A stretch of 64,000 bases of DNA, taken from the NCBI GenBank assembly GCA_964035545.1, contig OZ037771.1:5822628-5886627 (forward strand), in the 5' to 3' direction. The DNA is from Bugula neritina (taxonomy: Eukaryota > Bryozoa > Gymnolaemata > Cheilostomatida > Bugulidae). The notes under the pieces were generated by a model. That model searched no databases, had not been told where the DNA came from, and was given only the letters and a program-made list of their open reading frames with translations. Of this stretch, positions 50,798-64,000 are shown piece after piece; the first letter of the stretch is position 1; every line of letters begins with the position of its first letter. The position numbers and the translations under genes were made by a program.

Positions 50798-53700
50798 ATG
50801 GACTCAATCAAGCCGTATGTTCAATTAATGCTTCCCGGCCACTGCTATGATACTTTTCTTGAAGATTTAAACTTCTTTGATGGTAAGACTTACTCACTTA
50901 GACTAAGCATTTAGTTTTACTCTTAGACTTAGTCACTTATCATTCGAGTGATTATTTATTACTGGTCACTCGTGATTACGGTAACCGTAGCAGTAACAAT
51001 TATGACAGGACTGATAGTCATAGTGATAGTCATAGTGCTAGCAAGTAGCAATACGTGTGCCAACAATAATACTAACTCTAAGTGAAAGTCTAGCAGTAAT
51101 ACTAATAGTAATAATAATACTAATAGTAGTATTACTTATTAGTCTTAGTGTACATGAGTAGACTAACTCTAAGGCGTGGTAGTAAATCACTAAATGTAAG
51201 AGTACCTATTAGTATTAGTATTAGTGTGGCATGCTTTCTTCTATGTGAATAGATTTGGTTTTTTTTCTTGAGTGAAACAAATAAATGATATAATATTGTA
51301 GTTGACTGTTGGAAGGTGTTTATCAGCAAAGGTCTTGGCTATGGCATAATCTTGGGCTCAGTATTAGGTAAGTCTCCGGTCCCATCTAATAAATATTCAA
51401 ACTTTTTTCGAGCCACCAACTTTCCTGCTTATCTTGTCCAGTCAAGCAGACCATTATTTTCAAGCCATTGGATACATTTATTACTTTTATGCAAAAAAGC
51501 TGATGCTCATTTACTTTGATTGTTTAAAAAAAACTAGCAGATATAAATATCAGACTTGAGCTGAATTGAAATACTACAGAGTTAGAATATTCTAGATAAG
51601 CTTTCGCAGGTGAAATATCATGTATAAAAATTCCTCAAATAAAATGCTGAATTTTTATGATTTCTTAGCCTTAATTTAAGTTGTTATTTTTCCAGTTTCT
51701 GCTTGTATCGTTAACTAATGTGACATGTGATGCTTATTGTCTATTCTCAGTCAGTGCATAACCTATTTCTAGTATTGCAGAGTAACTCATTGATTTAGTT
51801 GAATGTTATTTCAACTTCATAATCTCTATACACTGTAAATCAATTATATTCCTTTCTTTATACAAGCAGGTACTAGAGCAGTCAGAGTGAATATAGTTAC
51901 ATGCAATGCGTACACAGTTATAGCTAAGACTTGAGTTCTTAAGAAACTGTGTTTTGTTTACACCTGTTCAGACAGCAGAGAAAGTGCTGCCACAGCATAC
52001 TCTTTATTGTAGAGGTCTTATTCCAGAGCAAGTGTCCTTAATTCTTACGTTATTATTGTTTTATTTCTTTTAGTCAAATTACCTCAGATCCTGAAAATAC
52101 TTGCTGCTAGAAGTGGGGTGGGTCTGAGTATGCTGAGTATATACTTGGAGTTGTTAGCCGTCACTTCATCTTGTGCCTATGGTTTCAACGCTAAGTTTCC
52201 TTTCAGGTACAACATAATTCATAGTAAACAGGTTATATTTTCTGTAAAATTGAGTTTGTGATTGAAAACTTAAAAAAAAGTTGCAATAGTGGGGTAGTGT
52301 TCAACTAAGATACATAATATTTGCTATTCAAAAGAGTTAATTTTTCTTTTTTATTCACAAGTGTCGACTTTGAAGTTAAACTAGGCAATCTTGTGCAAGC
52401 TCTGCATAAGTAGCAGACAACTCTCACTGTCCTATTTTATTTATATATATATGTGTGTTTGCAAGAAGCCAACCTTGACTTAAAGAACTTGTCTAACAAA
52501 GCATGCATCCTCTGTGCTAAGTTTCATGTATATCAGGGTCATCCAATCACATTGGGTGGTCACATTGGAGCCCTTAAGCCTGATAACTAACTCAAAGAAA
52601 TTTATAGCCTACTAAAAAAACTTTAAAGTTTTGTTCTAAAAGCAAATGCTGTTATAGCCAATTGGGACATGAGTACTTAAGTTTGTCCTGATTGGATGCA
52701 GTTTTAATTATGCTGGTAATAATAGTAATTTCTCTTTTTACCAGTGACTATTCTATTTTACAGTGCTGCTCTATACAGATTAGCTGTATTGTGGCAGCTA
52801 CCTGTATTACATTTCATATGATGTGTTAGTTTTCTATTATTTCAGTTCCTATGGTGACAGTCTATTCATGCTAGTACAGACCTCCATCATAGCTATACTT
52901 GTGTTGATGTTCTCTGGTCGTACAGTCACCTGTATGCTATATCTCGCCATCCAGTCCGCTATTATATGGTTCCTGTTCCTTTCTGGTCTAGCGCCATTTG
53001 ACTTGATATGGGCCCTGCAGGCTGCCAACATGCCTGTAGTCGCTTCTAGTAAAGTAAGAAGCATACTAATCACTTTAAAACGTCCACCTTTGACCTATTC
53101 TGAATATCTTACATTACTGAGAGTCTGAAATTTTGATAGCTCTTTAATTTGTTTAATAAGTTTTAGTTCAGGGCACAAAATAACATTTTCGCAAGAACAT
53201 AATTTCTTTTTGCTACATTTTCAATCTATGATGTAGGCTGTTTTCTCAACTTCTCTTTTACTGCACTTACCTCTGAGTTTGAGACATACACTGTATACTG
53301 TAGTATGTGGGCTATTTTAATGCTCCTTGATAACTGATTTTGGCTCCAGGTGTGTTGGTTTGACTCGAATCAAATCTGCCAGTTAAAGTGCTTCATTACC
53401 TTTAATGATTTTTAGTCACAATATTTTCTGTATTCAAATCAATGAAGCACGATAGGTTTTAATGATCACTAGTGGATAAGCTTTGTATATATATACTACT
53501 ACTAAATTGCAAAATCAAAATTTAAAATAAATTAGTTTCGCCTGTTAGCTAATTGGGTTTCAGGATTTCTCTTGTAGCAAAGTGCTATTTTCTACTCTGA
53601 TTTTAGATGATACAAGCATTTGAAAACTATAAGAATGGGCACACTGGTCAGCTGTCCGCTATCACTGTAGCCCTACTGTTCTTAGGATCTTTGGCTAGGA

Positions 53701-53970
53701 TATTCACGTCCCACCAGGAAACTGGGGATCTTACCATGATTCTGGTGTTTGTTGTTGCAACTCTCTGTAATGGAATACTCCTGTTTCAGGTACTGAATGC
53801 ACTGTTGGTAATTCAATTATTTAGAGTTGTCTTCTCTTACTACATTAGTGTTGTAGGAAAAACAACTCCTTAAAATATGTGCTTTTTGCTTTGTAACCAA
53901 ATTAATTTATTGATGATTTAAGGTTATTATATATTGGAACGTTGCCAGTCAAGATAAAAAGAAAAAATAA
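50798..53970 (+). CDS. MPDU1: Mannose-P-dolichol utilization defect 1 protein
   Basis: Six exons, 50798-50882, 51302-51367, 52074-52206, 52846-53053, 53607-53789 and 53923-53970, give 723 nt and 240 aa (247 in human). MPDU1 is a multi-pass ER membrane protein needed for use of mannose- and glucose-phosphate-dolichol in N-glycan and GPI synthesis. Family blocks are clear: [29 protein letters not shown] (first PQ loop, Pro54-Gln55), [24 protein letters not shown] (second loop), [12 protein letters not shown] and [14 protein letters not shown]. It ends in KKKK, which fits the KKxx ER-retrieval signal also present in the human protein. The start is the first ATG in frame, preceded by an open 5' UTR. 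No damage is seen. Confidence 0.97.
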
Positions 53971-54100
53971 GCCTAAACTAGTCACTGCCCTCTCCTGTTG
54001 GTTCAAGTAAGTATGCTTACCAATCAATATTTAAAAGTACCTGATCAAGCTAAAAGTTTTATGTTAGAGCTTATTTGGCTACAAGAAGCATATTTTATAA

Positions 54101-54106
54101 AATAAA
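54101..54106 (+). terminator. Candidate poly(A) signal, MPDU1
   Basis: AATAAA about 130 bases after the stop at 53970. Confidence 0.45.
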
Positions 54107-57100
54107 AATATTTATAGTGAACTTTACTAAAAATTCTTTATCAGATTGTAGTCTAAAATTTAATATTTTTTAACAAAAACTTTTGTATGTTTTTTAATTT
54201 ATTTACTGATATTCAATATTTACTTTCTTTGAAAATATACATCGCGTCATCTCGAGTAGGCTGTTGTATTATGACTCCATCACCATTCTACACTAACTAG
54301 GTACTTGTAATTGAGAGTTGTCTTGCCATTACAAGGTTGTTGGTCTACTTACTGATAACTTACTAATGACGCGGAGTAAATAAGTTTGAGTTTTGTGTCA
54401 ATTGAGCAGGAGAGATCTATCAAACTAATCTTTTGAAGTTACCTAAAAATTTATTATGTTTTTGACTAGCATTTAAAAATCAGAATTTTTAAACAAATGA
54501 ATATTGATAGTAGCTGTTTAATAAATGAATAATAATTATGCATTTTATAATTATTATAAAATGACTGTGAATGTACTATCATCAGTATGGCTGTGGTAAA
54601 GCTGGCATTTGTTGCCTTCAAACTTAGAATAATTTCATTTGCTTAGAATAATGCTTTACAATGAAAAAGGCTGTAATAATAAAAATTAGAGTAAAAATTG
54701 AGTTATGTGTTTAATAAAATGTAAGCATGATGATTAACAATTGCATTCAGTAATTGGGAACTTGAATGTAATATTTGGCCATACAGTTGTAGCCAAATCC
54801 TCTCCAATGATGATATAATAATGATATAAGATGCTATGATATCTTAAACTCATTATTAATTTCACAGACAGCACTCAAGATAGAGTAATTATTTTAACTA
54901 TAGCATTCAGTGTTCGTAATTAAATGTTGTCTCCAGCCTAGAAATACTTGTTTTTCTGCAGGAAATAGGCTCACAGCTTTTCCAATAATTTACAGCAGCT
55001 TCATCTATCTAGTTTATAATACTTGTATGGCTGATCTAAGTCTATCTAAATTCTTGAGTCTAAGTAATTTTGTTCTCTGATGTCTAAGATATGAAAACCT
55101 GATCTCATTCTGAGAAGAAATACACGAGTATAGCATGACCCCAAATGAACTGTTCACTAACTTGACAGTCTCTAATATTTTCTAGGTTAATTGATAATTG
55201 TAATTGACATTATTCACCAGTAATTTAGAAAAATGCCTTTTCCACTGGTGTATAACGTTATAAAATAGTTTAATGGACCCAGTGTTAACTTCTTTTCGTA
55301 CTTGGTTTTATACCAGTTTAGTTTTATATTGCTTAAACTTTTCGATCAGATAATTGGTTTATTATTTTTCAATTTAGCATATAGACACTTTGAATTCAGT
55401 TATGCAAGTTTAATATTCTACATGTGTTATTTTATTATAATTATTATTGTGTTTTCTTGAGTCCTTTGTGAAACCTATATTGGCAATCATTTTAATTCAT
55501 CTATATTTAGATAAGTGCACCTTCAGTAAATTATATTTTAATTGTATGTACATGCTACTATAATACTCCATTCTTAATACTGTTTTCTGTCATGTGTCAC
55601 TTTAACTGTTAGGGTGAATGCAGTTAGGTTTTGGGTTTGGATCACCTAATGCCTGCTGGTACACAACTAGTACAGATAATTCGTATAGTATTTGGATTGA
55701 AGATTGTATCACATAAAAATCACAGTAATTATATATAATATGTGCGTGCACGAATAATATATAATATATACATATATATAATGTAATATATATCTAATAT
55801 ATACATATATATAATGTAATATATATATAATATATAAATATATAATATAAGTTGTATATGTTGTATATTTATATAATGTAAATTCTTTACTGCTTTCAAA
55901 GTATTTTGTTTGTTCATCAATGCTGATAATTTTAAAAACCGAGCTACGTATATGGCAGACAATGTAACAAAATATAACAGTTGGCTAGCCTGCTGGTTGC
56001 TAGTGTAGAAATAAAATGACATCATTGAGTCGTACCACTTTGGAAGATTAAAACTCGGTTACAGCTATGATTACGTTCATTCAAAAATCCTAATATTCAT
56101 AATGATATTATAAAATGAGCTGCCACTTATTATATTATTTTAGAAATATATGTATAGATGTATATTTGTGTTCTTCAATATAATGTATTATAGCTCACTA
56201 TAGCTAGTCTATGTAACATGTAGGAATACAACATCTTACAAATATTCACACTATTCACGTGAGAAAATAGCAGAGTTAGAAATTAACATATTCCAGTTAA
56301 GTTTTTTCTCTCTACTGCATTTGAAAGTATTATCAACATGTGACAAATATGGAATTTCACTTTCTTTTTTTCTATTTGTAATTCATGCAAATCCAATATT
56401 AACCCCAATTACTTGAAATACTTTCGATGCCAAAAATTACATTGTAAACTTTTCCAAACTAAAATGTTGAAATTAAATATCTACTAAATGTCACTTAGGT
56501 CTAAGTTTTGAAATATGATAAACAAATGGCGACAAGTATGGTAAGTGTGAAGCCTGTTATGTAATAGTGTTTGCAAGTATGCCCCAAGGCAAGATAATAC
56601 TGGGTACATAATCAGGGTAGAGATGAAGTGTTAATTTAGTTGAGAAGCATTCCAGCTGCAAGAATGGGAAATAAATGAGATAGAGTTAAGCTGTTGTGAT
56701 TAAACCTGGTTACAGAGCCTCAATGGCTGGAGAAAGCTGCTTTGGTTACCAGCTATAGGGCATTTACGACATAAATCATGCAATAAGCTACATCATAGGT
56801 CATACAATGTTGCTTGGTCTAATCATAGGCATTGGGCATAGTTTAACATAGATCTTTGGAATTTACACTTGTCTACGCCTATTTGTTACTTTTCACTGAC
56901 ATAATATAAAAAATATGCACTATTGACATATATGTGTATTATATAATATAAGCGTATATACTGTAGTTATATATATGTATAATATTATATAATACATAAT
57001 ATAATATGTTATCTATATGTATTATATCTACATTACAAATATCTATGTTTATATTATAAACATTATAACCATATATGTATATAATAGTATATAATATATT

Positions 57101-57465
57101 CATATATAGTATGTGTCCATTATATTATTTATATATAATATAGTGTTTCACTTGACGTTTTAAAGGTTGTACTCTATTGCTGAAAGAATAAGTAGCTTTC
57201 TTTGTACAATTACACTGAGTGTATTATTGCTTTCTGACTTTCCATGATATACTCTTCATACATGCCCACAAGTGTCTCATGCATTGTCTTTCTTTGTGTA
57301 AATTATTCCCAAGGTATCTCATTCTTATTATACTCTTTGTTTTAGGTTTGCAAAGAATTTCTACAGGAGTTTCTCTTTGGAGGCCTGAAGTTGCTGACTT
57401 TCAAAACAACGCATTGTGCTTAAGTTGACTTGACGATTTATTACTGAATTTCCAATAGGGTATCA

Positions 57466-57632
57466 AGCTGTGGAACAGATTGCCATCCAACATTCGATTG
57501 CTTTCATGTTGCAATAAACATTATTTTTGTCTTTATCTTAAAAATCATTTGATGCAATTTTTGATTATTCCGCAGTGGAATTTATTGCCCTCTCTTTTCC
57601 AAATAATTTTAAAAGTTAATTATAAATGATGG
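57466..57632 (+). pseudogene. Possible 3' tail of a non-LTR retrotransposon ORF
   Basis: An open stretch reads IKLWNRLPSNIRLLSCCNKH, then YLKNHLM, before a stop. L-W-N-x-L-P-x-x-I-R followed by a short basic stretch is the usual C-terminal end of CR1/L2/Jockey-type reverse transcriptase ORFs. Nothing of the catalytic domain is present upstream. Confidence 0.45.
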
Positions 57633-60600
57633 ATTTAATAGATTTATTTCACTGAAAGGTTATGTAAAGTATAGCAGTGTTGTTGAAATTCATTGGATTA
57701 GCTAATCATGTAGTCGTAGCTCTAGCACAGAATTGCGGTTCTGTTTGAGTGATGAATCACCAACTATACGATTGAATTGGGGAAATTCGTAATTGACTTC
57801 TTGGCTTGATGCTTTAATTTTCCATATTTTATTAAAGTATAATTTTCTTCCTAGAGTTTTAGATAAATTATAGGCTATGGCGAAGTGTTACAAGATATTT
57901 TTTCACTTCTTGGAATAAAAGTTATTAGTTATCAGCCACATTCTATTTCTGTAATTTAGTTGAGCAATAGGAGTTCCTCTAAAATATTGACTTAATGTCA
58001 GTTTTAGCTCTTAAATCATAATTAATAATCAATCAGTACAATTCTATTTCTTAGGATTAAGGTCATTGATAAATTAGATACGTATAACTCTCGCTTAGTT
58101 GAACAAAAGCCTACATATCTGCCAACTTATAATTATCAAATTTAAATCTTACAAGATGTTTCGATATTTTTCGCAACCTGCTATTTTTTTTTCATTTCAC
58201 TCCATTTTATTTAAAAAGCAGCTGTAGTGAAAGCTTGCCTCGAGTACGCAATTCAAAATAAATTTGCATTAAGTGAAAACTGATGTTATCTGATGGTTGA
58301 TAAAACTTCTCCAATTTCAGTCCATGTATGGAAATGCGTTGTTGCCTTGAAGTTATCATAAGATGTATGTTCCTTGTCGCTCCTTGATCTATGTTTTATG
58401 CAGTGCACTCGGGAACAGAGTAGCTTCAAAAGATCAATCACTTAGGCACTTAATAAAATCAATGTTGAATTGCTTTTCACGCTGACATGTGACACCTTAC
58501 TATTAGTTTGCTATTTCATCACTCTTACTACTAAAACACATCAACTACATTAATTTAAATAGCTTTTGATAGCCATCTACATGAGTTTATACTCCAACAA
58601 TAACACAGCGTTTGAATAATGCATATCTTCAATGGTTTCAATAGGCCTAGAAACTGCCAGTGTCTTGTATTTTAATATACAACCTCACTGGAAGATAAAA
58701 TATTAGGTTTTATGAAAATGATAAATTAATTGTTGGATAATAATATTCACTACAGAAAAGCAGGCCATTAAAACTGTAACCCCAGTCAGTGTACAGAGTT
58801 TATATATATATGAAATATTATGTTCATATTTTGACAACACCTGGATAAAAATGATGGGTAAATATGATTTAAAATACTAAATGTTTACACAAGTGTGGAG
58901 TAGAAAGTTATGATTACCCCTTTGGCTTCTGTAAGCATTTAAAACAAACACAAATGGAAATGGCAAACTTATACTGGGTAAATATGCTGAACATCTATGA
59001 TCTGTAGTCAAATTTTCAAACATCTTTCCTTATTCACTTTTTTCAGTAACATTACATAGTTGCCATGCCAACAGCTGCCTAATAATGCTAGATCTACTTC
59101 ATAAAAATAACTGAAGAAAATTAGAAACTAAAGTCTAAACAACCATAGCTACATGTTTCCCATTTAGTAACACTTGGGCAGAAAAGTTAAAATGTATTTC
59201 TCAGGGTAATTGGAGAAAACTGATCATCTTTAGTAGATTTTGTACACCCCTTATACTACATTTATGGCTTCATCCACTAGCACATATAATAGACCATCTT
59301 GCTGCAACTAGCTGTATTCAAAACTATATATATTGTCTGGACAGTTAGACTCAGTTTTGTAACACAATGGTCCTGAAGCAGTTGGTTTTTACAGAAAGAA
59401 TGCGGAAGATAGCTGTAACAATGCTCATAGATTTGATATTTATACTCACTGTACACAAACGAGTGAATAAATTTTACAATAAGTTTAAGGCAGCCATTGA
59501 ATGTCCATTGAAACGGCTGTGAAAAGATTGTCAACAGACGGACAGTAGCAATTTCATTTCCTCTTTAGTACTGCCTCTCATTGATCGGGTCCTGTAGACA
59601 TAGTCATTTCATTCCCTACTCTATTTACAAGTTTAAAGTTAGTTTTTAAGATTCTGTGTATATAGCTATGGTTTGCTTGTATTTGTTTAGTAAATATTTG
59701 CCTTAATTGGGTAGCATGATATTTCAAGCTAATGTATGCATGCCCACTTAACATTCAACCAAGTGCCTTCACCTGGTTATGCCCATTTTAATACAGTGGA
59801 ATATTTCTTAAGTTTAACCTTCATATAAGAATTCTTCATTATTTAAACACCAGTATATGTTATGTTGATTATTAACCATAGTACAACTAAAAGCAATACA
59901 ATATATATCATAATGTATTCATTATTAATGTATAATAATAGGATGGATGAATTTACGTATGTCTTATAATGAGGTAACATAATATAACGATATTAATTGA
60001 TGACTAAATGTAATACTAAAAAAATATATTAGCATATCTTATTATTGTAACATAATATAATAGTAATAATATAACTATATGAAATAATATATAGGAAAAT
60101 TATGATTAGTATAATATTATTTTAATGATGTAACATAATATTATATTAATATGAAGACAATTAAATGTAAAATGAGGAATACTAATTTATATCTTGTTGA
60201 TATAATATATTTATTAAAATGTATAATAATATTGAAAATATTAAATAATGATGTGGATTAAAGTGTCCAATTGATTTGTATGCAATATATGGTACCCATA
60301 GAACCCCTTGCACCTTATAGTTTCATAGTTTTATAGATGCGTCAGCTAATTGATATTTTGTAATGGAAGTCCATATCTCAGTACATGATGTGTATTTTAG
60401 TACGCCGGGAGTGGTGACTGCATACTTGTATTATTTACTATATTATATTGTAGGCTACGACCTGCAGCTCTACAAAAGCTATTTTGCACGCATTGAAACT
60501 GGGATAATAAAAATTAGGAGTTTCATGAAAATTTCAGATTTTTATACAGTTCTTATATACGCTGACTTTATTTATATTCTAATCAACAATCACTAAATCC

Positions 60601-60659
60601 TATAAAGTTCATTGCAACTGTCATTTATACAATTATTTGATTATATCAAATAAGTATGG

Positions 60660-60880
60660 AACATTTAGTATAAAATATATAATATTATAAAATATCTAAT
60701 ATAAAATCTATAGTATTATAAAACATCTAGATAAAATATTCAATATCATGAAACATCTAGTATAAACTATATATAATATTATAAAACATCCAGTATAAAA
60801 TATATAATATTATAAAACATCTAGTATGAAATATATTATATTATAAAATATGTAGTATAAAATATTAAGTATAAAAGAAT
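60660..60880. repeat. 31-bp minisatellite, AT-rich
   Basis: About seven diverged copies of TATAAAACATCTAGTATAAA with AATATATAATAT. Confidence 0.9.
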
Positions 60881-60987
60881 ACTTTCTTATGCGAATTTTT
60901 TAGGTTTACAATTCTGCAACTAGTTTTTGAATATTTTTAGGGATTTTGTAAGACTTCAGCTTTAATTATTTACTGCTGCCATTACAG

Positions 60988-61101
60988 CTGCTCCACAACA
61001 GACATGGTGCAGGAGCTGACTTGAAGGTTATTGAGTACGACGTATTTTCTCTGCCAACTTTAACAAGCCTTTTGAAACCATTGACAGCAGAATTTTATTG
61101 A
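60988..61101 (+). CDS. Possible orphan terminal exon
   Basis: After a fair acceptor (GCTGCCATTACAG) a 37-codon frame reads LLHNRHGAGADLKVIEYDVF, then SLPTLTSLLKPLTAEFY and TGA. Composition is protein-like and a CAATAAA follows at about 61350. No upstream exon could be found, and no family is recognised, so chance is quite possible. Confidence 0.3.
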   Translation: MLHNRHGAGADLKVIEYDVFSLPTLTSLLKPLTAEFY

Positions 61102-63455
61102 TTTCTTGAGTATTAGCTAACCAGACCGATAAAGCCTTTATATTACTTGTATGTGGCTAATGGTTCGCTTTGTTTTTAGAATGATTAAATGAGTATAAGA
61201 TAGCTCATCTAACTCCATTGTGAGTCTGAATTGTAGTATGATTAGGAAAATAATTGCCTTCACAATAGAGCTATATCAGAAGTTTTGTGATATCTCAAAC
61301 GTGTGTTAATAAGTTGTATATGTTTCATCCCTATACATTATTGTTGAATTGTAACAATAAAATTTTATTATGCCTTTTCTGTTGAGACTAGTTATTTATA
61401 AATAATATTCACAGTGAAAAGAGCCCTCAGTGTGTAACCAACACTTGATCAATGCACAGACTTTATGCATAAATTTTAGTAGAGCTGGAATTAAAACCAT
61501 AGAAAAATCTGGATTGTCATTAAAATGCCTTATAGGAGGATTTATATACCTGTTATGCAGGTATTCTGGTGTGGTATATTATATTACAGTTATTACAGCT
61601 TTCATTATATGCACAATATGTATACGGCAATGAAGCATTCTATGTTCTAATAATAACTTGTAATATGGAGCATTAAGTAATTATATTGCTCTATGTTATG
61701 CTGTAGGTATAATGTTATTTTGTAATATATTCTATCATGCTAATTTATATTACACTGTATTATTTTATTCTGTATTATATTATATGACACCATACAATAA
61801 TATATTATATTTATATTATATTTTTTCATATTTCATTATATTATATGTTGTTTTATATTTTATCATATTGTGCAATAACCATATAATTATACTAAGTTAC
61901 TATAAATGGTGTTTATTGCTATTATTTTTAAGCAGCAATGTGGATATTAGTGTGTATTTTTATTTTGTTTTGTAGGATAAAGTTTTAGCATACAAATATG
62001 GAATTTACGTACAAGTTTGTTTTTGTGTTTTGACATAAGTTATATATTTTTATTTGACAAAAGCTTCTACAATTTTGAGGATGTCTATTAATTTTTACAT
62101 CATCTCCAAATAAAATACTGTGTTTTCAACTATTTTTTTCTGTTAAATTTAACTTTGTGTATAAAATATATAAAGGTTACTGGTATATAAAACTGTGCTA
62201 TACTTCTAGCAATAATAACTGTAATGGGTTATTATGCAACATACTTCAGCTTCTTTGTGATGCTCTGCCCAGTGTATTCATTCCCAGTTTAATTCAAAAG
62301 CTCATTTCTGTGGGCTGAAGCTAATCTTTTGTTTCGGTCTACTTAACATACTGCTGGAGACAGAAATAGAAAGAGTTTAACAGAGTTTGAACTCTGAAAC
62401 TGTAGCAGTTATTGAAATAAACTTACTAACATCCTTTCAAAGAAATTTAGCATTAAAGAAGCTTATACTTTAGTTTAACAGGAATAGTGTGAAATAAGTT
62501 TATAATTCTTCTTAATAGTTCTGGAATATTCCATGATGCCCAAGAACCAAATAATGATGCCAATTTAGTGATAATTGCATCAACCAACATTTTTAAATGA
62601 AGTTTATAAAATGCTTGTGGTACTTTATTTTCAAGATTTCACCACCTTTTTACTAAAATTGTGTCTGTAATTAAATTGCCCTTTCAACATTTTGACCACA
62701 AATTTTACAATGGTAAAAGCAACCCTGCTCTTAAGTTAGTTTCACACTTAATGGGCTGCCCTAAAATTTTCTGGTAAAAAATGGTTCAATGTTGGTTCCA
62801 ATAACAACAGGCTAGTAATTAGTTGATCAAATTTCATCCTTCCCATTACCTGCGGTTAAATTATTTGGTCTAAATCATATTCACCAGTGCAACTAACTAC
62901 TTAACATCAGCTTTAGGCATAATGATTTTTCAAAAGTAATATGAGACGGGAATAAAAATTGTTATTCAACCTTGTTCTTTCATCCAAATCCAAAATGAAA
63001 AATACCAATCAATGCTTTCTTACTCAGTCCTTCATATAATAGCAACAAATGTGAAAATAAAACACAAATTGTAGCCAGCAAAGCCAGTTTGTGCCAAACA
63101 ATTTATTGAGTTCAACTCTTTTCATTTAAAATTCATTAGTTTATTACAATAACAAGAAATTGTTTAGGAGCAGCAAATTAAACAAACATAGACCACAATT
63201 ATTTCACCATATGATCATGCTGTCATAACTATTAATAGCATATCTCATTTATACAATTCAATAACGCAAGTGTGTTGAGTGTTTAATACCCGTATATACA
63301 AAATTATGCACAGAAGTTTGAAGGAAACATACTCTGCAAACTATAAACACATTCTAAAAAGAGTCTGTTGATTTTTAAAAGGCAAGCATTCTTTTTGTTT
63401 TTCTTCCTGCTTTCTTTCACAGTAGAAGCTGAGATTCTGAATACACTTTCAGCTT
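61102..63455. other. AT-rich region without recognised genes
   Basis: 61680-61860 is very rich in TATATT/TATTAT. Open frames here are low-complexity Tyr/Leu/Ile strings. No repeats with clear ends noticed. Confidence 0.5.
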
Positions 63456-63500
63456 TCAAGCTTCAACTTTACTGTTTTGCTCCATGTCTTTCTCTTCTAC
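63456..63500 (-). CDS. Possible last exon of a gene beyond the window
   Basis: On the minus strand, TATATGATTTTAG is followed by an open stretch VEEKDMEQNSKVEA and TGA, in phase 0. It may end a gene whose other exons lie to the right. Short, so weak. Confidence 0.22.
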   Translation of the reverse strand, partial: VEEKDMEQNSKVEA

Positions 63501-64000
63501 CTAAAATCATATAAAACAGTAAAAATATCAATATATTTCTCAATCATTGTCATTGATTTACATTTTTTAATATGCAATCTCAAACTGTCATAGCGGAGTT
63601 TCTTCTTCTGCCATTATTATTTAGTCGCATTGTAAACAAGCTTACACTTTCTCACCGGGACACCTAGCAAGATTAGAGCTAGCTTTAATGAAAATTATCG
63701 CTAAAATAGGGTTGGCTTGCGAGTTAGCTGCTTGAAGAGGTAATGTATAGGCTTACTCGTACCTGTGAGACCAAACTGAGAATGCTATATTAACCTCTGG
63801 GTCTCATACCAATTAAACTTTAATAGAGTAAACCACACCAATCAATAGATATGGAGTCTAAGCAAGCCAGCATCTACTCAGCTATACCCATCAGACTGAA
63901 ATCAGTCTTCTAACATATAATCAGTTGTAAGGAATGTATAATTGAATTTCTTAATATGGTAATGATATAATAAGACCTGGCATACTTTTACTTGTGTTCC

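Larger units (their letters stand above)
54107..60987. other. Long AT-rich gene-poor region
   Basis: Contains TATATAATATA-type tracts at 55730-55860 and 56930-57140, AT-rich ATAATATTAT DNA at 59890-60250 and a retroelement tail near 57470. No exon set could be assembled on either strand. Confidence 0.6.

Noticed and set aside
57219-57428. Open frame ending STGVSLWRPEVADFQNNALC, with a good acceptor at 57344
   Set aside because: No upstream exon, all three frames close within 90 bases, and no family match; kept only as a note.
1-64000. CRISPR arrays, operons, rRNA genes, intact tRNA genes, viral genes
   Set aside because: None supported. Tandem arrays are minisatellites without spacers, and tRNA-like stretches lack a full cloverleaf.

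Overview
This is a window of animal nuclear genome. It is AT-rich, and its genes are split by many GT-AG introns of roughly 0.1-4 kb. The gene content is metazoan: a FTZ-F1-type nuclear receptor, nuclear cap-binding protein 20, MPDU1, an NT5DC-family HAD protein and an LRR/EGF membrane receptor. Nothing bacterial or organellar is present. The introns and spacers are full of minisatellites, short terminal-inverted-repeat elements (MITEs) and tRNA-derived SINEs. I infer an invertebrate, possibly a spiralian, but the sequence alone does not fix the species. I rebuilt exons by hand from splice sites, reading phase and family similarity. Four of the six main gene models close in frame from ATG to stop.

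Layout. 0.5-7.8 kb (+): the 3' part of a single-pass membrane receptor (LRR, LRR cap, EGF-like modules, TM helix, basic tail ending in a PDZ-ligand-like TSYV). 10.2-13.2 kb (+): a 347-residue protein with a PP1-docking-like KNVTF and three P-x-W-K modules like those of phostensin, taperin and espin. 14.3-18 kb (-): a second, convergent gene, again with three P-x-W modules; its 5' end is not located. 19.0-21.7 kb (-): NCBP2/CBP20, complete, four exons. 21.7-26.8 kb: spacer with a 1.34 kb inverted-repeat element starting in a poly-G run. 26.8-32.5 kb (-): an NT5DC2/3-like protein, complete, eleven exons, one apparent GC-AG intron. 32.6-37.5 kb: spacer with a SINE, an inverted-repeat element and a hAT-type MITE. 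37.5-48.6 kb (-): an NR5/NR6-like nuclear receptor, complete, eleven exons, introns crowded with tandem arrays. 48.6-50.8 kb: divergent spacer. 50.8-54.0 kb (+): MPDU1, complete, six exons. 54-64 kb: almost gene-free AT-rich DNA with a retroelement tail and two orphan exon candidates.

These genes do not form an operon or one pathway; they are ordinary housekeeping and regulatory neighbours. The most unusual points are the convergent pair of P-x-W-module genes, a 103-bp tandem duplication over a splice acceptor in one of them, the nuclear receptor with an atypical AF-2 helix and a tandem array that seems to grow out of its own 5' splice site, and a dense, diverse set of non-autonomous elements, including a three-copy inverted-repeat family. 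I found no convincing wholly new molecular system.
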